64,000 bases of DNA from Acidobacteriota bacterium (GCA_016716715.1 JADJVE010000003.1:186001-250000), one strand, 5' to 3'; shown: positions 7,185 to 16,475, counted from the first letter of the stretch. A program made the numbers and translations. Notes: generated by a model from the sequence alone, not told the origin.

Positions 7185-9194
7185 TTGCAGCCCGAAAAGA
7201 TCGGTCGGTACGTCATTTTGCGCACGCTCGGGCGAGGCGCGATGGGCGTCGTCTACCTCGCGCGCGACCCGCAGATCGAGCGCGAGCTCGCCCTGAAGAC
7301 GATCCGCTTCGACGACGGGGAGAAGAGCTTCAGCGCCGACGAGGCCAAGGCCCGCTTCCTGAAGGAGGCGAAGATCTCCGGCCGCCTTCAGCACCCGCAC
7401 ATCGTGACGGTGTTCGACGTCGGCGAGGACCAGGGCGTGCTCTACCTCGCGATGGAGCTCGTGCAGGGCGGGAGCTTCTCGCAGCGACTGGCCGACCCGG
7501 CCGGGTTCTCCATCCGCGACCGCGTCCGCGTCGTCGCCGAAGTCGCCGAGGCGCTCGCGCACGCCCATGAGCGCGGCGTCCTGCACCGCGACATCAAGCC
7601 CGCGAACATCCTCCTGTCGCCGTCGCTTTCGGCGAAGGTCACGGACTTCGGGATCGGCAAGCTCCTCACGGGCGACACGGAGCTCACGTCCACGGGCCAG
7701 ATGGTCGGCTCGCCGGCCTACATGTCGCCCGAGCAGATCAAGGGCGACAAGCTGGACGCGCGGACGGACATTTTCTCGCTCGGCGTCGTCCTCTATCAGG
7801 CCGTGACGCTGCGCAAGCCGTTCCCCGCGGACACCCTCACGACGCTCGTGTACCAGATCCTCCACGAGGAGCCGGCCGATCCGGCCGCGGTCGCCGGCGA
7901 CCTGCCCGAGGGGCTCGGGGCGATCGTGAGCCGCTGCCTCGCGAAGGACCGCGCGAACCGCTACGCGGACGCCGCCGAGCTTGCGGACGACCTGCGCGCG
8001 GTGCTCGGCTTCTCGCCGGTCGGCTCGACGGCCAGCTTCTCGGAAAGCCGCGTCAAGCGAGGGAAGTCGACGCCGTCGTCGCCCGCGACGCCCCAGCTGC
8101 CGCCGCAGTCGCCGCACGCGTCCATGGCGCCCACGGCGGCCATGCCGGTCATGTCCCCGGGGCCCGTGGGCGCAGCTCCGGCGGCGTCGGACTCGGAGTC
8201 CCCGACGATCACGACCGGCCGCCGGATGGGCGAAGTCGCGAAGAAGGCCGAGGCGAAGGTCGGCCCGCCGGCCGCGAAGAAGGGCCTCTCGGCCGCGACT
8301 CTGGGAGCGCTCGGAATCGTCGCCGCCCTCGCCGTCCTCGTCGCGGTCGCGCTGAAGAAGGGCGGGGCCACGGACGCTCAGCCGGTCACCTCGGCGTCCC
8401 CGGCCGCAACGTCCGCGCCGGCGCCGGCACCGCCCGCTTCCGTGGCCGCTCCGTCCACGGGCGGCCCCGCCGTCGCGGTCGTCGAGACCCCGGCCGCGAG
8501 CGCTGCGCCCGCGGCCCCCACGCCCCCGCCGGCTCCGAAGAAGACGAGGGTGAAACCGACGCCGAGCGAGGCCGCGGCCTCCGCATCGGCCTCCGCCGCC
8601 AAGGCCGCCGCCAAGCCGACCGTGGCCGCGGTCAAGCCCGTCGATCTCACGTACACGATCCGCCGCTTCCTCAAGATCAACGTCTCGCCCAGCCAGGCGC
8701 GCGTCTTCATGGACGGCAACTACATCGGGATCTCGGACGACTGGGACGACGCCGGCGGCGGCTCGCTCCTGACGTTCAACCTCGAGGGCCAGCACCGGCT
8801 CCGCATCTGCTACCCGGAGCACCGGGACCTGCTCGTGGACGTCATCGTCCGCTCGACCGCGGCCGACGACAAGGTCACGATCGAGCAGGACCTCCCGAAG
8901 GGCGTGCCGGACGGACCGACGGGCCCGGAGGGCAGCTTCCGCCGGCCGAATTACAAGTCGATCGGCGCCGTCCTCTTCAACGTGGACCCGCCCGACGCGA
9001 TGGTCACCGTGAACGGCAAGGAGTACGGCCCCGCGTCGAAGTGGCTGAAGGAAGAGATGACGTTCGCCAACATGGCCGTCTACCAGGTCGCTCTCTCGGC
9101 TCCAGGCTACGAGACGAAGACGGTCCGCGTCCTGATCGCCCCGACCGCCGGCGAGCTCCGCGCGACGGTCAAGGAACGGCTGAAGAAGCAGTAG
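7185..9194 (+). CDS. Ser/Thr protein kinase with transmembrane segment and two PEGA-like domains
   Basis: A 669-residue kinase. The kinase domain spans 8-275 with GRGAMGVV (16-23), Lys38 in LALK, HRDIKPAN (H134-R135-D136), DFG (154-156) and AYMSPEQ. A low-complexity Pro/Ala linker follows, then one transmembrane helix (about 367-390, TLGALGIVAALAVLVAVAL), another Pro/Ala linker and two C-terminal beta-rich units: INVSPSQARVFMDGNYIG and FNVDPPDAMVTVNGKEYG. Both look like PEGA domains, which often sit outside the membrane and contact the cell wall. Start is TTG at 7185, with GGAG 5 nt upstream and TAGAAT at 7162-7167; no ATG exists before the kinase domain. The stop abuts the convergent gene at 9195 with no spacer. 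Confidence 0.92.
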   Translation: MQPEKIGRYVILRTLGRGAMGVVYLARDPQIERELALKTIRFDDGEKSFSADEAKARFLKEAKISGRLQHPHIVTVFDVGEDQGVLYLAMELVQGGSFSQRLADPAGFSIRDRVRVVAEVAEALAHAHERGVLHRDIKPANILLSPSLSAKVTDFGIGKLLTGDTELTSTGQMVGSPAYMSPEQIKGDKLDARTDIFSLGVVLYQAVTLRKPFPADTLTTLVYQILHEEPADPAAVAGDLPEGLGAIVSRCLAKDRANRYADAAELADDLRAVLGFSPVGSTASFSESRVKRGKSTPSSPATPQLPPQSPHASMAPTAAMPVMSPGPVGAAPAASDSESPTITTGRRMGEVAKKAEAKVGPPAAKKGLSAATLGALGIVAALAVLVAVALKKGGATDAQPVTSASPAATSAPAPAPPASVAAPSTGGPAVAVVETPAASAAPAAPTPPPAPKKTRVKPTPSEAAASASASAAKAAAKPTVAAVKPVDLTYTIRRFLKINVSPSQARVFMDGNYIGISDDWDDAGGGSLLTFNLEGQHRLRICYPEHRDLLVDVIVRSTAADDKVTIEQDLPKGVPDGPTGPEGSFRRPNYKSIGAVLFNVDPPDAMVTVNGKEYGPASKWLKEEMTFANMAVYQVALSAPGYETKTVRVLIAPTAGELRATVKERLKKQ

Positions 9195-10112
9195 TCAGAT
9201 CGGGCCGGAGAGGATTCGGAAGCCGGCCGCTTTCTTGATCGCCTCCTCCAGCCGCCGCGCGAGGAGAAGCGTCAGGCCGCCGAGCAGGGGAGCGCCTTCC
9301 GGCGCGCCGCTTCCGAGCAGACCCTGCACGACGTTGCGCGTCAGGACGTAGACGACGGCCGGGCCGCCGTGCGCGTACACGTCCGCCGATCGCGGTGCGT
9401 CGTCGACGAGGCCCATCTCGCCCACGATCTCGCCGGGCTTGAGGATCGCGAGGGCCTCCTCGCCGGCGCCCGCGATGTCGAGGGAGACGCGGAGCCTGCC
9501 CTCGACGAGGAGGAACGCCTCGTGTCCCGAGTCGCCCGCCTTCACGAGCGCGGCGCCCGGCATGACCGTGCGCGCCGTGAGGCCGAGCGCCGGGAGGATC
9601 GCGGGATCGAGGCCCGCGGTCTCGAAGAGGTCGCGCGCCCGGGCGAGGTCCACGTCGGAGTCGATCGTGTGGGCGCGCGTCGGGTCCGGAGCCACGGGCT
9701 TCACCGAGAGTCCCTCGAAGAACCTCGCGAGCGAGGCGTTCGTGTCGCGGATCGCGGACGTCAGGCTCGCGAGGGCGATCCGCCGGAACGCTCCGCCCGC
9801 ATCGCCGCCCGCGAACACGAGGGCGCGGGCCTCGTCCGCGGGAAGGAAGACGGCCCGGGACCCCGCCTCCGGCCTGAGGCGCGCGACCCGGGACGCTCCG
9901 CCGAGCGTCGCGCTGAGGTCGGCGAGCGCCGGCGCGGAGAGGCGCGCGACCGGGTGCGGGCCGAACGGCGTCTCGGCGAGGAGCTCCGCAGAGCCTTCCA
10001 GGAACAGGAATGCGCCGGCCGGGGAGTCGCCGTCCCGGATCTCGTCTCCCGCGGCGAAAACGCGGCGGGGACGCGCCCCCGCGAGGAGCTCGGCGTCGCG
10101 TGCGCTTCCCAC
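9195..10112 (-). CDS. Protein with two cyclic-nucleotide-binding (cNMP) domains
   Basis: A 305-residue soluble protein of tandem cNMP-binding beta-barrels. The second domain (about 165-280) is canonical: ALVKAGDSGHEAFLLVEGRL, then the phosphate-binding cassette GEIVGEMGLVDDAPRSADV with the Arg that contacts cyclic phosphate. The first domain (10-110) keeps the barrel outline (FAAGDEIRDGDSPAGAFLFLEG) but lacks a clear PRSA cassette and is probably structural. No HTH is visible at the C-terminus, so it is not a Crp-type regulator; it may be a regulatory subunit. GTG 10112 was chosen over ATG 10145 because GATAAT ends exactly 6 nt upstream, the pattern of other leaderless genes here. Divergent from gcvT. 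Confidence 0.82.
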   Translation of the reverse strand: MGSARDAELLAGARPRRVFAAGDEIRDGDSPAGAFLFLEGSAELLAETPFGPHPVARLSAPALADLSATLGGASRVARLRPEAGSRAVFLPADEARALVFAGGDAGGAFRRIALASLTSAIRDTNASLARFFEGLSVKPVAPDPTRAHTIDSDVDLARARDLFETAGLDPAILPALGLTARTVMPGAALVKAGDSGHEAFLLVEGRLRVSLDIAGAGEEALAILKPGEIVGEMGLVDDAPRSADVYAHGGPAVVYVLTRNVVQGLLGSGAPEGAPLLGGLTLLLARRLEEAIKKAAGFRILSGPI

Positions 10113-10118
10113 CCCGGG

Positions 10119-10124
10119 ATTATC
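10119..10124 (-). promoter_or_regulatory. -10 box (GATAAT) of the cNMP-binding protein gene
   Basis: On the minus strand GATAAT-CCCGGG-GTG: the box ends 6 nt before the start codon, indicating a leaderless transcript. Confidence 0.45.
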
Positions 10125-10148
10125 CGCCGCTCGGTGCACGTGCATCGG

Positions 10149-10177
10149 TTGACGGGGCGGGGGGCGGGATCTATCGT
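10149..10177 (+). promoter_or_regulatory. Sigma-70-type promoter of the gcv operon
   Basis: TTGACG (10149-10154), a 17-nt spacer and TATCGT (10172-10177) make a near-consensus housekeeping promoter, 12 nt before the gcvT ATG. This is the best -35/-10 pair in the window. There is no room for a glycine riboswitch. Confidence 0.65.
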
Positions 10178-10189
10178 CCCGGCGCGGCG

Positions 10190-11314
10190 ATGAGCGGTCC
10201 CACCTCGGATTCGGCCCCGGTTCTCAGGCATACGCCGCTCTGGGAGCGGCACCGTGCGCTCGGCGGCAAGATGGTCCCGTTCGGCGGATGGGACATGCCC
10301 GTCGAGTACTCCGGGCTGTCCGAGGAGCACCGCGCCGTCCGAGAGCGCGCCGGCCTCTTCGATGTCTCCCACATGGGCGAGATCCGCGTCAAGGGTCCGA
10401 AGGCGTTCGAGGTGGTCCAGCGCCTCACGTGCAACGACGTCGCCGCGCTCGACGACGGCAAGGTCCAGTACTCGGCGTTCCTGACGCCGCAGGGCACGTT
10501 CGTCGACGACCTGCTCACGTACCGCCTCGCGGCGGACGACTACCTCCTCGTCGTGAACGCCTCGAACACGCCGAAGGACGTCGCGTGGGCGAAGGCCGCC
10601 GAGTGCCCGGGCGCGTCCGTCGAGGACGAGTCCCCGATCTGGGCGCAGATCGCCGTGCAGGGCCCGCGCGCCGAGACGATCCTCCAGACGCTCACCGAAA
10701 CGCCGCTCGGGCGGATCACGTACTACCGCTCCGAGCCGGGGAAGGTCCTCGGCATCCCCGCGCTCCTCTCGCGCACGGGCTACACGGGCGAGGACGGCTT
10801 CGAGGTCTACCTTCACCCCGACCGCGCGGGCGACGTGTGGGACGCGATCCTCAAGGCTGGCCAGCCGCACGGGATCCTGCCGGCGGGGCTCGGCGCGCGC
10901 GACACGCTGCGCCTCGAGGCCTGCCTCGCGCTCTACGGCAACGACATCGACGACGCCCACACGCCGTGGGAGGCGAACCTGGGCTGGATCGTCAAGATGA
11001 AGAAGGGCGATTTCCAGGGCCGCGAGGCGCTTGCGAAACAGAAAGAGGCGGGCGTTCCGCGCAAGCTCGTCGGCTTCGAGGTCACGGGCCGCGGGATCGC
11101 GCGGCACGGCTATGCCGTGCAGGTGGGCGGGGCCGCGGGGGCCGCCGGCGTCGTCACGTCCGGAACCCAGACGCCCACGGTCGGCAAGCCCATCGGCCTC
11201 GCCTACGTCCCAACGGAGAAGACCGCGCCGGGCACCGTCCTGGCGATCGACGTGCGGGGCCGCGGCGTCCCGGCCGTCGTCGTACCGACGCCGTTCTACA
11301 GGAGAAGGACATGA
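10190..11314 (+). CDS. gcvT: Aminomethyltransferase, glycine cleavage T protein
   Basis: 374 residues. T-protein moves the aminomethyl carbon from the lipoyl arm of H-protein to tetrahydrofolate, releasing ammonia. Diagnostic stretches are TPLWERHRALGGKMVPFGGW, DMPVEYSG and FDVSHMGEI near the N-terminus, SRTGYTGEDGFEVY in the folate-binding middle and GLGARDTLRLEA; the C-terminal barrel ends with GLAYVPTE. Length is as usual for GcvT (360-375). It is first of four genes in pathway order T-H-PA-PB, the common order in bacteria with split P protein. ATG at 10190 begins just before conserved sequence; its stop overlaps gcvH (ATGA). Confidence 0.96.
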   Translation: MSGPTSDSAPVLRHTPLWERHRALGGKMVPFGGWDMPVEYSGLSEEHRAVRERAGLFDVSHMGEIRVKGPKAFEVVQRLTCNDVAALDDGKVQYSAFLTPQGTFVDDLLTYRLAADDYLLVVNASNTPKDVAWAKAAECPGASVEDESPIWAQIAVQGPRAETILQTLTETPLGRITYYRSEPGKVLGIPALLSRTGYTGEDGFEVYLHPDRAGDVWDAILKAGQPHGILPAGLGARDTLRLEACLALYGNDIDDAHTPWEANLGWIVKMKKGDFQGREALAKQKEAGVPRKLVGFEVTGRGIARHGYAVQVGGAAGAAGVVTSGTQTPTVGKPIGLAYVPTEKTAPGTVLAIDVRGRGVPAVVVPTPFYRRRT

Positions 11315-11706
11315 GCAACTATCCGGACGACCGCCGCTACACGAGGAGCCACGAGTGGATCCGCGTGGACGGCGACGTCGGCACGATCGGCATCAGCGAC
11401 CATGCCCAGAAGGAGCTCGGCGAGATCGTGTTCGTCGACCTCCCGGACATCGGCGAGATCTTCGACGCCGGGCAGGAGTTCGGGACGATCGAGTCCGTGA
11501 AGGCGGTCTCCGAGATCTTCCTGCCCGTGGCCGGCGAGATCCTCGAGACCAACAAGGTCCTCGCCGACGAGCCCGGCGCCGTGAACGAGGACCCGCACGG
11601 CGACGGCTGGCTCGTGAAGGTGAAGCTCTCGTCGGACGCCGAGGTCGACGCCCTCCTGAACGCGACCGACTACGAGAAATTCGTCGAGGAAGAAGCCAAG
11701 GCCTGA
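11311..11706 (+). CDS. gcvH: Glycine cleavage system H protein
   Basis: 131 residues; the lipoate carrier that shuttles the aminomethyl group between P, T and L proteins. The lipoyl hairpin reads GTIESVKAVSEI with the modified Lys64 in ESVKA, followed by PVAGEILETN and the typical PHGDGWLVKV. AGGAGAAGG lies before the ATG, which overlaps the gcvT stop. Lipoylation enzymes and the L protein (dihydrolipoyl dehydrogenase) are not in the window, as is normal for this system. Confidence 0.97.
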   Translation: MSNYPDDRRYTRSHEWIRVDGDVGTIGISDHAQKELGEIVFVDLPDIGEIFDAGQEFGTIESVKAVSEIFLPVAGEILETNKVLADEPGAVNEDPHGDGWLVKVKLSSDAEVDALLNATDYEKFVEEEAKA

Positions 11707-11742
11707 CCCTCGGCGTAGATCGAGCCGGGAAGGAATCACCCG

Positions 11743-13101
11743 ATGCGCTACATCCCGAACAGTCCCGACGAGCGCGCCGAGCTGCTCGCCGCGGTCGGAG
11801 CCTCGTCGGTCGACGACCTTTTCGCGACCGTGCCGCGCGCCGTCTACCACCGCGAGACGCCGCCGCTCCCGCCGCCCGCCTCCGAGATCGAGGTCCGCCG
11901 CGACTTCGGCGCCCTCGCCGCCTCGAACGCATCGCTGTCCGACTGGACGTCCTTCCTCGGCGCCGGCCTCTACAGCCACCACTCGCCGGCGTTCGTCTCG
12001 CAGCTCCTCCTGAGGGGCGAGTTCCTGACGGCCTACACGCCCTACCAGCCCGAGGTTTCGCAGGGAACGCTCACGGCCGTGTACGAGTTCCAGACGCACG
12101 TTGCGCTCCTGACAGGCATGGACATCGCGAACGCCTCCATGTACGAGGGCGCGTCCGCCTTCGTCGAGGCGGTGCTCATGGCCGAGCGCCTGACGAAGAA
12201 GAAGACGAAGGTCGTCGTCTCGCAGGGCATCCACCCCGAATACCTCCGGTGCCTCCGGACGTACCTCGCCAACTTCCCGTTCACGATCGTCGAGGTTCCG
12301 GTCGGGGCGGACGGCCTCACGGACGCGGCCGCCCTGGAATCCGCGGTCGATGATGCGACGTTCGCCGTCGCCGTCCAGTCGCCGAACGCGTTCGGCGTCG
12401 TCGAGAGCTGGGACGGCCTCGCGGCCGCGGCCCACGCGAAGAACGCGCTCGCGATCGGCGTCGTGAACGAGATGTTCTCGCTCGCGGTGCTCCAGCCGCC
12501 CGGCGCCCGCGGCGTCGACATCGCCTGCGGCGAGGCGGCGTCCTTCGGCGTCCCGCCGTCGTTCGGCGGCCCGCTCGTGGGTTTCCTCGCCTGCCGCGAC
12601 GCGTTCAAGCGCCAGATCCCCGGCCGCCTCGTCGGCAAGACGGTGGACGCGGACGGCGCGAGCGCGTTCTGCCTCACGCTCTCGACGCGCGAGCAGCACA
12701 TCCGGCGCGAGAAGGCGACGTCGAACATCTGCACGAACCAGGGCCTCTTCGCGCTCGCCGCGACCATGACGCTCTCGGCGCTCGGCAAGCAGGGCCTGCG
12801 CGAGACCGCGCTCCAGTGTCTCGCGAAGGCGGAGTACCTCAAGGCGGGCGTGAAAGCCCTCGCGGGCCCGTTCTCGCTCCCGTTCTCCGGGAAGACCTTC
12901 AACGAGTTCGCCCTGCGCTGCGGCCCGGGCGTCGACGCGGTTCTCCGCCGCGCCGAGGAGAACAGGATCCTCGCGGGCGTCCCGTACGCGCGCCTCGACC
13001 CGCTCGGCCCCGCGCACCGCGACCTTCTTCTCGTCGCCGTGACCGAGCGGGTTCCGCGCGCCGGGCTCGACGGCCTCCTCGCCGTCCTGAGGAGCTTCTG
13101 A
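11743..13101 (+). CDS. gcvPA: Glycine dehydrogenase (decarboxylating) subunit 1
   Basis: 452 residues, the N-terminal half of split P protein. With GcvPB it decarboxylates glycine on PLP and loads the aminomethyl group onto H protein. Recognisable: MRYIPNSPDERAELLAA at the N-terminus, YSHHSPAFVSQLLLR, YTPYQPEVSQGTL, ANASMYEGASA and TSNICTNQGL. This half lacks the PLP lysine, as expected. Its stop is one base before the gcvPB ATG, so the subunits are made in equal amounts. Confidence 0.96.
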   Translation: MRYIPNSPDERAELLAAVGASSVDDLFATVPRAVYHRETPPLPPPASEIEVRRDFGALAASNASLSDWTSFLGAGLYSHHSPAFVSQLLLRGEFLTAYTPYQPEVSQGTLTAVYEFQTHVALLTGMDIANASMYEGASAFVEAVLMAERLTKKKTKVVVSQGIHPEYLRCLRTYLANFPFTIVEVPVGADGLTDAAALESAVDDATFAVAVQSPNAFGVVESWDGLAAAAHAKNALAIGVVNEMFSLAVLQPPGARGVDIACGEAASFGVPPSFGGPLVGFLACRDAFKRQIPGRLVGKTVDADGASAFCLTLSTREQHIRREKATSNICTNQGLFALAATMTLSALGKQGLRETALQCLAKAEYLKAGVKALAGPFSLPFSGKTFNEFALRCGPGVDAVLRRAEENRILAGVPYARLDPLGPAHRDLLLVAVTERVPRAGLDGLLAVLRSF

Positions 13102-13102
13102 G

Positions 13103-14635
13103 ATGAGCGACCACGGAACCCTGGTGTCCGAACCCATCGTCCGCGCGGATGCGCGCCTCGACCGGCGCCGCCGCTTCGGCTCCCTCTTCGACGCGACGCG
13201 CGCCGGCCGCACGGGCGTCCACCTGCCCGCGCTCGACGTGCCCGCGGCCGACGCCGAGCGTATCTTCGGGGCTCAGCATCGACCCGAGGTCGCGGGCGAG
13301 ATCGAGGCGAGCGAGGTGGACGTCGTCCGCCACTTCACGCGCCTCTCGCAGATGAACTTCGCGATCGACACGGCGCTCTATTCCCTCGGGTCGTGCACGA
13401 TGAAGCACAACCCGCGCATCAACGAGGAGATCGCGCGCCTCGCGGGGTTCAACGACACGCACCCCTACGCGCCGGAGCATCTTGCGCAGGGGAACCTCGA
13501 GCTCATGTGGCGGCTCGAGCAGGCGCTCAAGGCCCTCACGGGCTTCGCGCGCGTCACGCTCCAGCCCTCGGCCGGCGCGAACGGCGAGCTCACCGGAGCG
13601 CTCATGATCCGGGCCGCGCACGTCAAGGCCGGAAACCCGCGCAAGAACGTCCTCGTCCCGGACTCGGCGCACGGCACGAACCCGGCCACGGCCCACTTCG
13701 CCGGTTACGACGTCGTCGAGCTCACGTCGAACGCGCACGGCACGCTCGACCTCGCGGAGCTCGCGTCGAAGCTGAACGAGGACGTCGCGGCGCTCATGAT
13801 CACGGTCCCGAACACGCTCGGCGTCTTCGAGGAGCGGATCCTCGACATCGCGAAGATGGTCCACGACAAGGGCGCGTACCTCTACCTCGACGGCGCGAAC
13901 TTCAACGCGTTCGTCGGCAAGGTGCGGCCGGCGGACATGGGCGTCGACGTCATGCACATGAACCTGCACAAGACGTTCTCGACGCCGCACGGCGGAGGCG
14001 GCCCGGGCGCGGGGCCCGTCGGCGTCGCGCCGGCGCTCGTTCCGTTCCTCCCGGTCCCGACGGTCGAGAACGACGGCGGCGTCTTCCGCCTCGAGGTCGA
14101 CCGCCCGGACACGATCGGAAAGATGCGGACGTTCTACGGGAACTTCGGCGTCCTCGTCCGCGCGCTCACGTACATCGTGTCCTACGGCAACCGCATCCAC
14201 GAGGTGGCCGAGAACGCCGTCCTGAACGCGAACTACATCCGCCGGAAGCTCGAGCCGTTCTACCACCTGAAGTACGACGCGCCGAGCTACCACGAGGTCG
14301 TGTTCGACGACAAGAAGCAGGCCGCGCACGGGCTCCACAACATCGACGTCGCCAAGAGGCTCATGGACTACGGCTTCCACCCGCCGACGATGTCCTTCCC
14401 GCTCATCGTGCCCGGCGCGCTCATGATCGAGCCGACGGAGTCCGAGCCGAAGGAAGAGCTCGACGCGTTCATCGACGCGATGATCGCGATTGCGGGCGAG
14501 TGCGAGACGTCCCCGGAGATCGTCCACGGCGCCCCGCACACGACGCCCGTGCGCCGTCTCGACGAAGCGGGTGCGGCCCGCGAGGCGTCGAAGGTCGGAA
14601 ACTTCGCACCCGTCCTCCGCGCGCCGGTGAAGTAG
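13103..14635 (+). CDS. gcvPB: Glycine dehydrogenase (decarboxylating) subunit 2, PLP-binding
   Basis: 510 residues, the catalytic half of split P protein. The PLP Schiff-base lysine is K290 in MNLHKTFSTPHGGGGPG, followed by the Gly-rich lid. Other signatures: GSCTMKHNPRINEE (substrate and cofactor loop), LQPSAGANGELTG, PDSAHGTNPATA and YLDGANFNAFVG. It completes the gcv operon. The next gene at 14661 has its own -10 box, so the operon may end here, although I see no terminator hairpin. Confidence 0.97.
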   Translation: MSDHGTLVSEPIVRADARLDRRRRFGSLFDATRAGRTGVHLPALDVPAADAERIFGAQHRPEVAGEIEASEVDVVRHFTRLSQMNFAIDTALYSLGSCTMKHNPRINEEIARLAGFNDTHPYAPEHLAQGNLELMWRLEQALKALTGFARVTLQPSAGANGELTGALMIRAAHVKAGNPRKNVLVPDSAHGTNPATAHFAGYDVVELTSNAHGTLDLAELASKLNEDVAALMITVPNTLGVFEERILDIAKMVHDKGAYLYLDGANFNAFVGKVRPADMGVDVMHMNLHKTFSTPHGGGGPGAGPVGVAPALVPFLPVPTVENDGGVFRLEVDRPDTIGKMRTFYGNFGVLVRALTYIVSYGNRIHEVAENAVLNANYIRRKLEPFYHLKYDAPSYHEVVFDDKKQAAHGLHNIDVAKRLMDYGFHPPTMSFPLIVPGALMIEPTESEPKEELDAFIDAMIAIAGECETSPEIVHGAPHTTPVRRLDEAGAAREASKVGNFAPVLRAPVK

Positions 14636-14647
14636 CTCCGAAGCAAA

Positions 14648-14653
14648 TAGAAT
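14648..14653 (+). promoter_or_regulatory. -10 box (TAGAAT) of the FakA-DegV fusion gene
   Basis: TAGAAT ends 7 nt before the ATG at 14661; the gap CTCCTGA is not an SD. A leaderless transcript separate from the gcv operon is suggested. Confidence 0.45.
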
Positions 14654-14660
14654 CTCCTGA

Positions 14661-16475
14661 ATGCCTCGAGTCCGCGTGCCGTATCTCGACGGGCGGCGCC
14701 TCGCTCGCGCCCTCGTGGCGGGAGCCCGCGCGGTCGCGTTGCACCGCGAGGCGATCGACCGCATCAACGTCTTCCCGGTCGCGGACCGCGACACGGGCTC
14801 GAATCTCGCCGCGACGCTGAACCGCGTTTCCGCGGCGATCGCCGGGACGCGCGAGCGGAGCGTCGCGGCCGTCGCGCGCCGCGCGGCGGACGAGGCGCTC
14901 CTCGGGGCGCGGGGCAACTCGGGCGCGATCGTGGCGCAGGCGCTCGAGGGCTTCGCGGAAGCCGTGCGCGACGACGCCCGCCTCCCGGCGCCCGCGTTCG
15001 GGCGAGCCGCCCGCGCCGCCGCGCGCGCGGCTCGCGGGGCCATGGCCCACCCGCAGGAGGGGACGCTCCTCTCCGTGATCGACGCGTGGGCCGGGGAGGC
15101 GGAGCGGGCGGCCGCCGGCGGCGGCTGGGCGTCCGCGTTCCTTGCCGCGCGGACTGCCGCTCGAGCCGCCCTCGCGCGGACGCCCGACCAGCTGGCCGTT
15201 CTTCGGAAGGCCGGCGTCGTCGACGCGGGCGCACAGGGGTTCGTGGACTTTCTCGAGGGCGTCGCCGCCGGTTACGCGGTGCGGGGCGTCGCCCCGCCGC
15301 CCGCCCCGGCGGACCGCGTCGAGGCCCGGATCCGCGAGGCGAAGGAGACGCTTCTCTTCCGGTGGTGCACGGAGGTGCTCCTGTCGGGAGCCGGGATCGA
15401 CCGCGAGGCGCTCCGCCGGGCTGCAGCGCCGCTCGGCGATTCGCTCGCCGTCGTCGGGAGCGCGACCCGCGTGAGGCTCCACATGCACGTGAACCGCCCG
15501 GAGGACGTCTTCGAGGTCGCGCGGCGTTTCGGGCGCGTCGAGGAGACGAAGGCCGAGGACATGCGCGCGCAGCGCGACGAGGCGGGCGGCGGCCGCGTCC
15601 GCCCGGCCGGACGCGTCGCGATCGTGACGGACACGGCCTGCGACCTGCCCGACGTGTTCCTCGAGCGGGAAGAGATCGCGCTCGTGCCGCTGCGGCTCAT
15701 CGTCGGCGAGGAGACGTTTCTCGACCGCGTCACGATCACGCCGGCCGAGTTCCACCGCAGGCTCCGCGCGGAAGGGATCACGGCCCGCACGTCGCAGCCG
15801 CCGGCGGCCGACTTCCGCGAGGTCTATGGCGCGCTCGCCGGGCACGGGTCGCCCGTGGTCGCGATCCACGTGTCCGGCGCCCTGTCCGGGACGACCTCGG
15901 CCGCGCGGCTCGCGGCGGCGTCGCTCGGCGGCCGGGCCGGTTTCGCTCCGGTCGAGGTCGTGGACTCGAAGGCCGTGTCGGTTGCCCAGGGGCTGGTCGT
16001 GCGGGCCGCGGCCCAGGCGGCCGCCCGGGGGGAGGGCCTGGCCGAGGTCGTCCGTGCCGCCGAGGACGCCGCGGCCCGGGTGCGGCTCCTGGCCGCCGTG
16101 CCGTCCCTGGACTCCTTCGTCCGGGGAGGCCGGGTGACGGCGGGACAGCGCCGCCTCGCCAACTTGCTGGGGGTCGTTCCGCTCCTGACGCTCGACGCGG
16201 CGGGCCGCGCGCGCGCCGGCGGGGCTGCCCGGGGCTTCCCCCGGGCCTGCGTCCGGCTCGTCGAGAAGTCCCTGAATGCAGCCTCGGGGGTCCCGGCGCC
16301 GGTTTTCGCCGTGGCCCACGCCGACGCCCCCGAGCTGGCGGAGAGAATCGCCCGGGAGCTGCTCGCCGGGCGCCCCGGGGCGGAGGAGTACGTCGTGGAG
16401 GTCACCCCCGTACTCGCCGCCCACACCGGGCCGGGCGCCGTGGCCGTCGCGACCATGGGGGCGCGCCCGCGTTGA
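14661..16475 (+). CDS. Fused DAK2-type kinase and DegV fatty-acid-binding protein (FakA-FakB-like)
   Basis: A 604-residue fusion. Residues 1-210 are a DAK2/DhaL ATP-binding domain (INVFPVADRDTGSNL at about 35-49, GARGNSGAI at 82-90, PQEGTLLSVI). Residues 225-315 match the C-terminal part of FakA (WCTEVLLSG, LGDSLAVVGSATRVRLHMHV, DMRAQRDE). Residues about 322-604 are a DegV domain (VAIVTDTACDLP, TSQPPAADF, HVSGALSGTTSAARLAA, DSKAVSVAQG, GRVTAGQRR). In Firmicutes FakA phosphorylates fatty acids held by a separate DegV protein, FakB, feeding phospholipid synthesis. Here both are in one chain, so an acyl-phosphate-forming enzyme acting on exogenous fatty acids is inferred. The FadL-like porin just downstream fits that idea. 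Confidence 0.87.
   Translation: MPRVRVPYLDGRRLARALVAGARAVALHREAIDRINVFPVADRDTGSNLAATLNRVSAAIAGTRERSVAAVARRAADEALLGARGNSGAIVAQALEGFAEAVRDDARLPAPAFGRAARAAARAARGAMAHPQEGTLLSVIDAWAGEAERAAAGGGWASAFLAARTAARAALARTPDQLAVLRKAGVVDAGAQGFVDFLEGVAAGYAVRGVAPPPAPADRVEARIREAKETLLFRWCTEVLLSGAGIDREALRRAAAPLGDSLAVVGSATRVRLHMHVNRPEDVFEVARRFGRVEETKAEDMRAQRDEAGGGRVRPAGRVAIVTDTACDLPDVFLEREEIALVPLRLIVGEETFLDRVTITPAEFHRRLRAEGITARTSQPPAADFREVYGALAGHGSPVVAIHVSGALSGTTSAARLAAASLGGRAGFAPVEVVDSKAVSVAQGLVVRAAAQAAARGEGLAEVVRAAEDAAARVRLLAAVPSLDSFVRGGRVTAGQRRLANLLGVVPLLTLDAAGRARAGGAARGFPRACVRLVEKSLNAASGVPAPVFAVAHADAPELAERIARELLAGRPGAEEYVVEVTPVLAAHTGPGAVAVATMGARPR

Noticed and set aside
10113..10189. Glycine riboswitch before gcvT
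   Set aside because: The space is 77 bp, most of it taken by a sigma-70-like promoter ending 12 nt before the start; no aptamer-like stems are seen.
12899..15043. Very long minus-strand open frames across gcvPA/gcvPB and other genes
   Set aside because: They are Arg/Glu/Val-rich shadows caused by high G+C and oppose unmistakable conserved genes.
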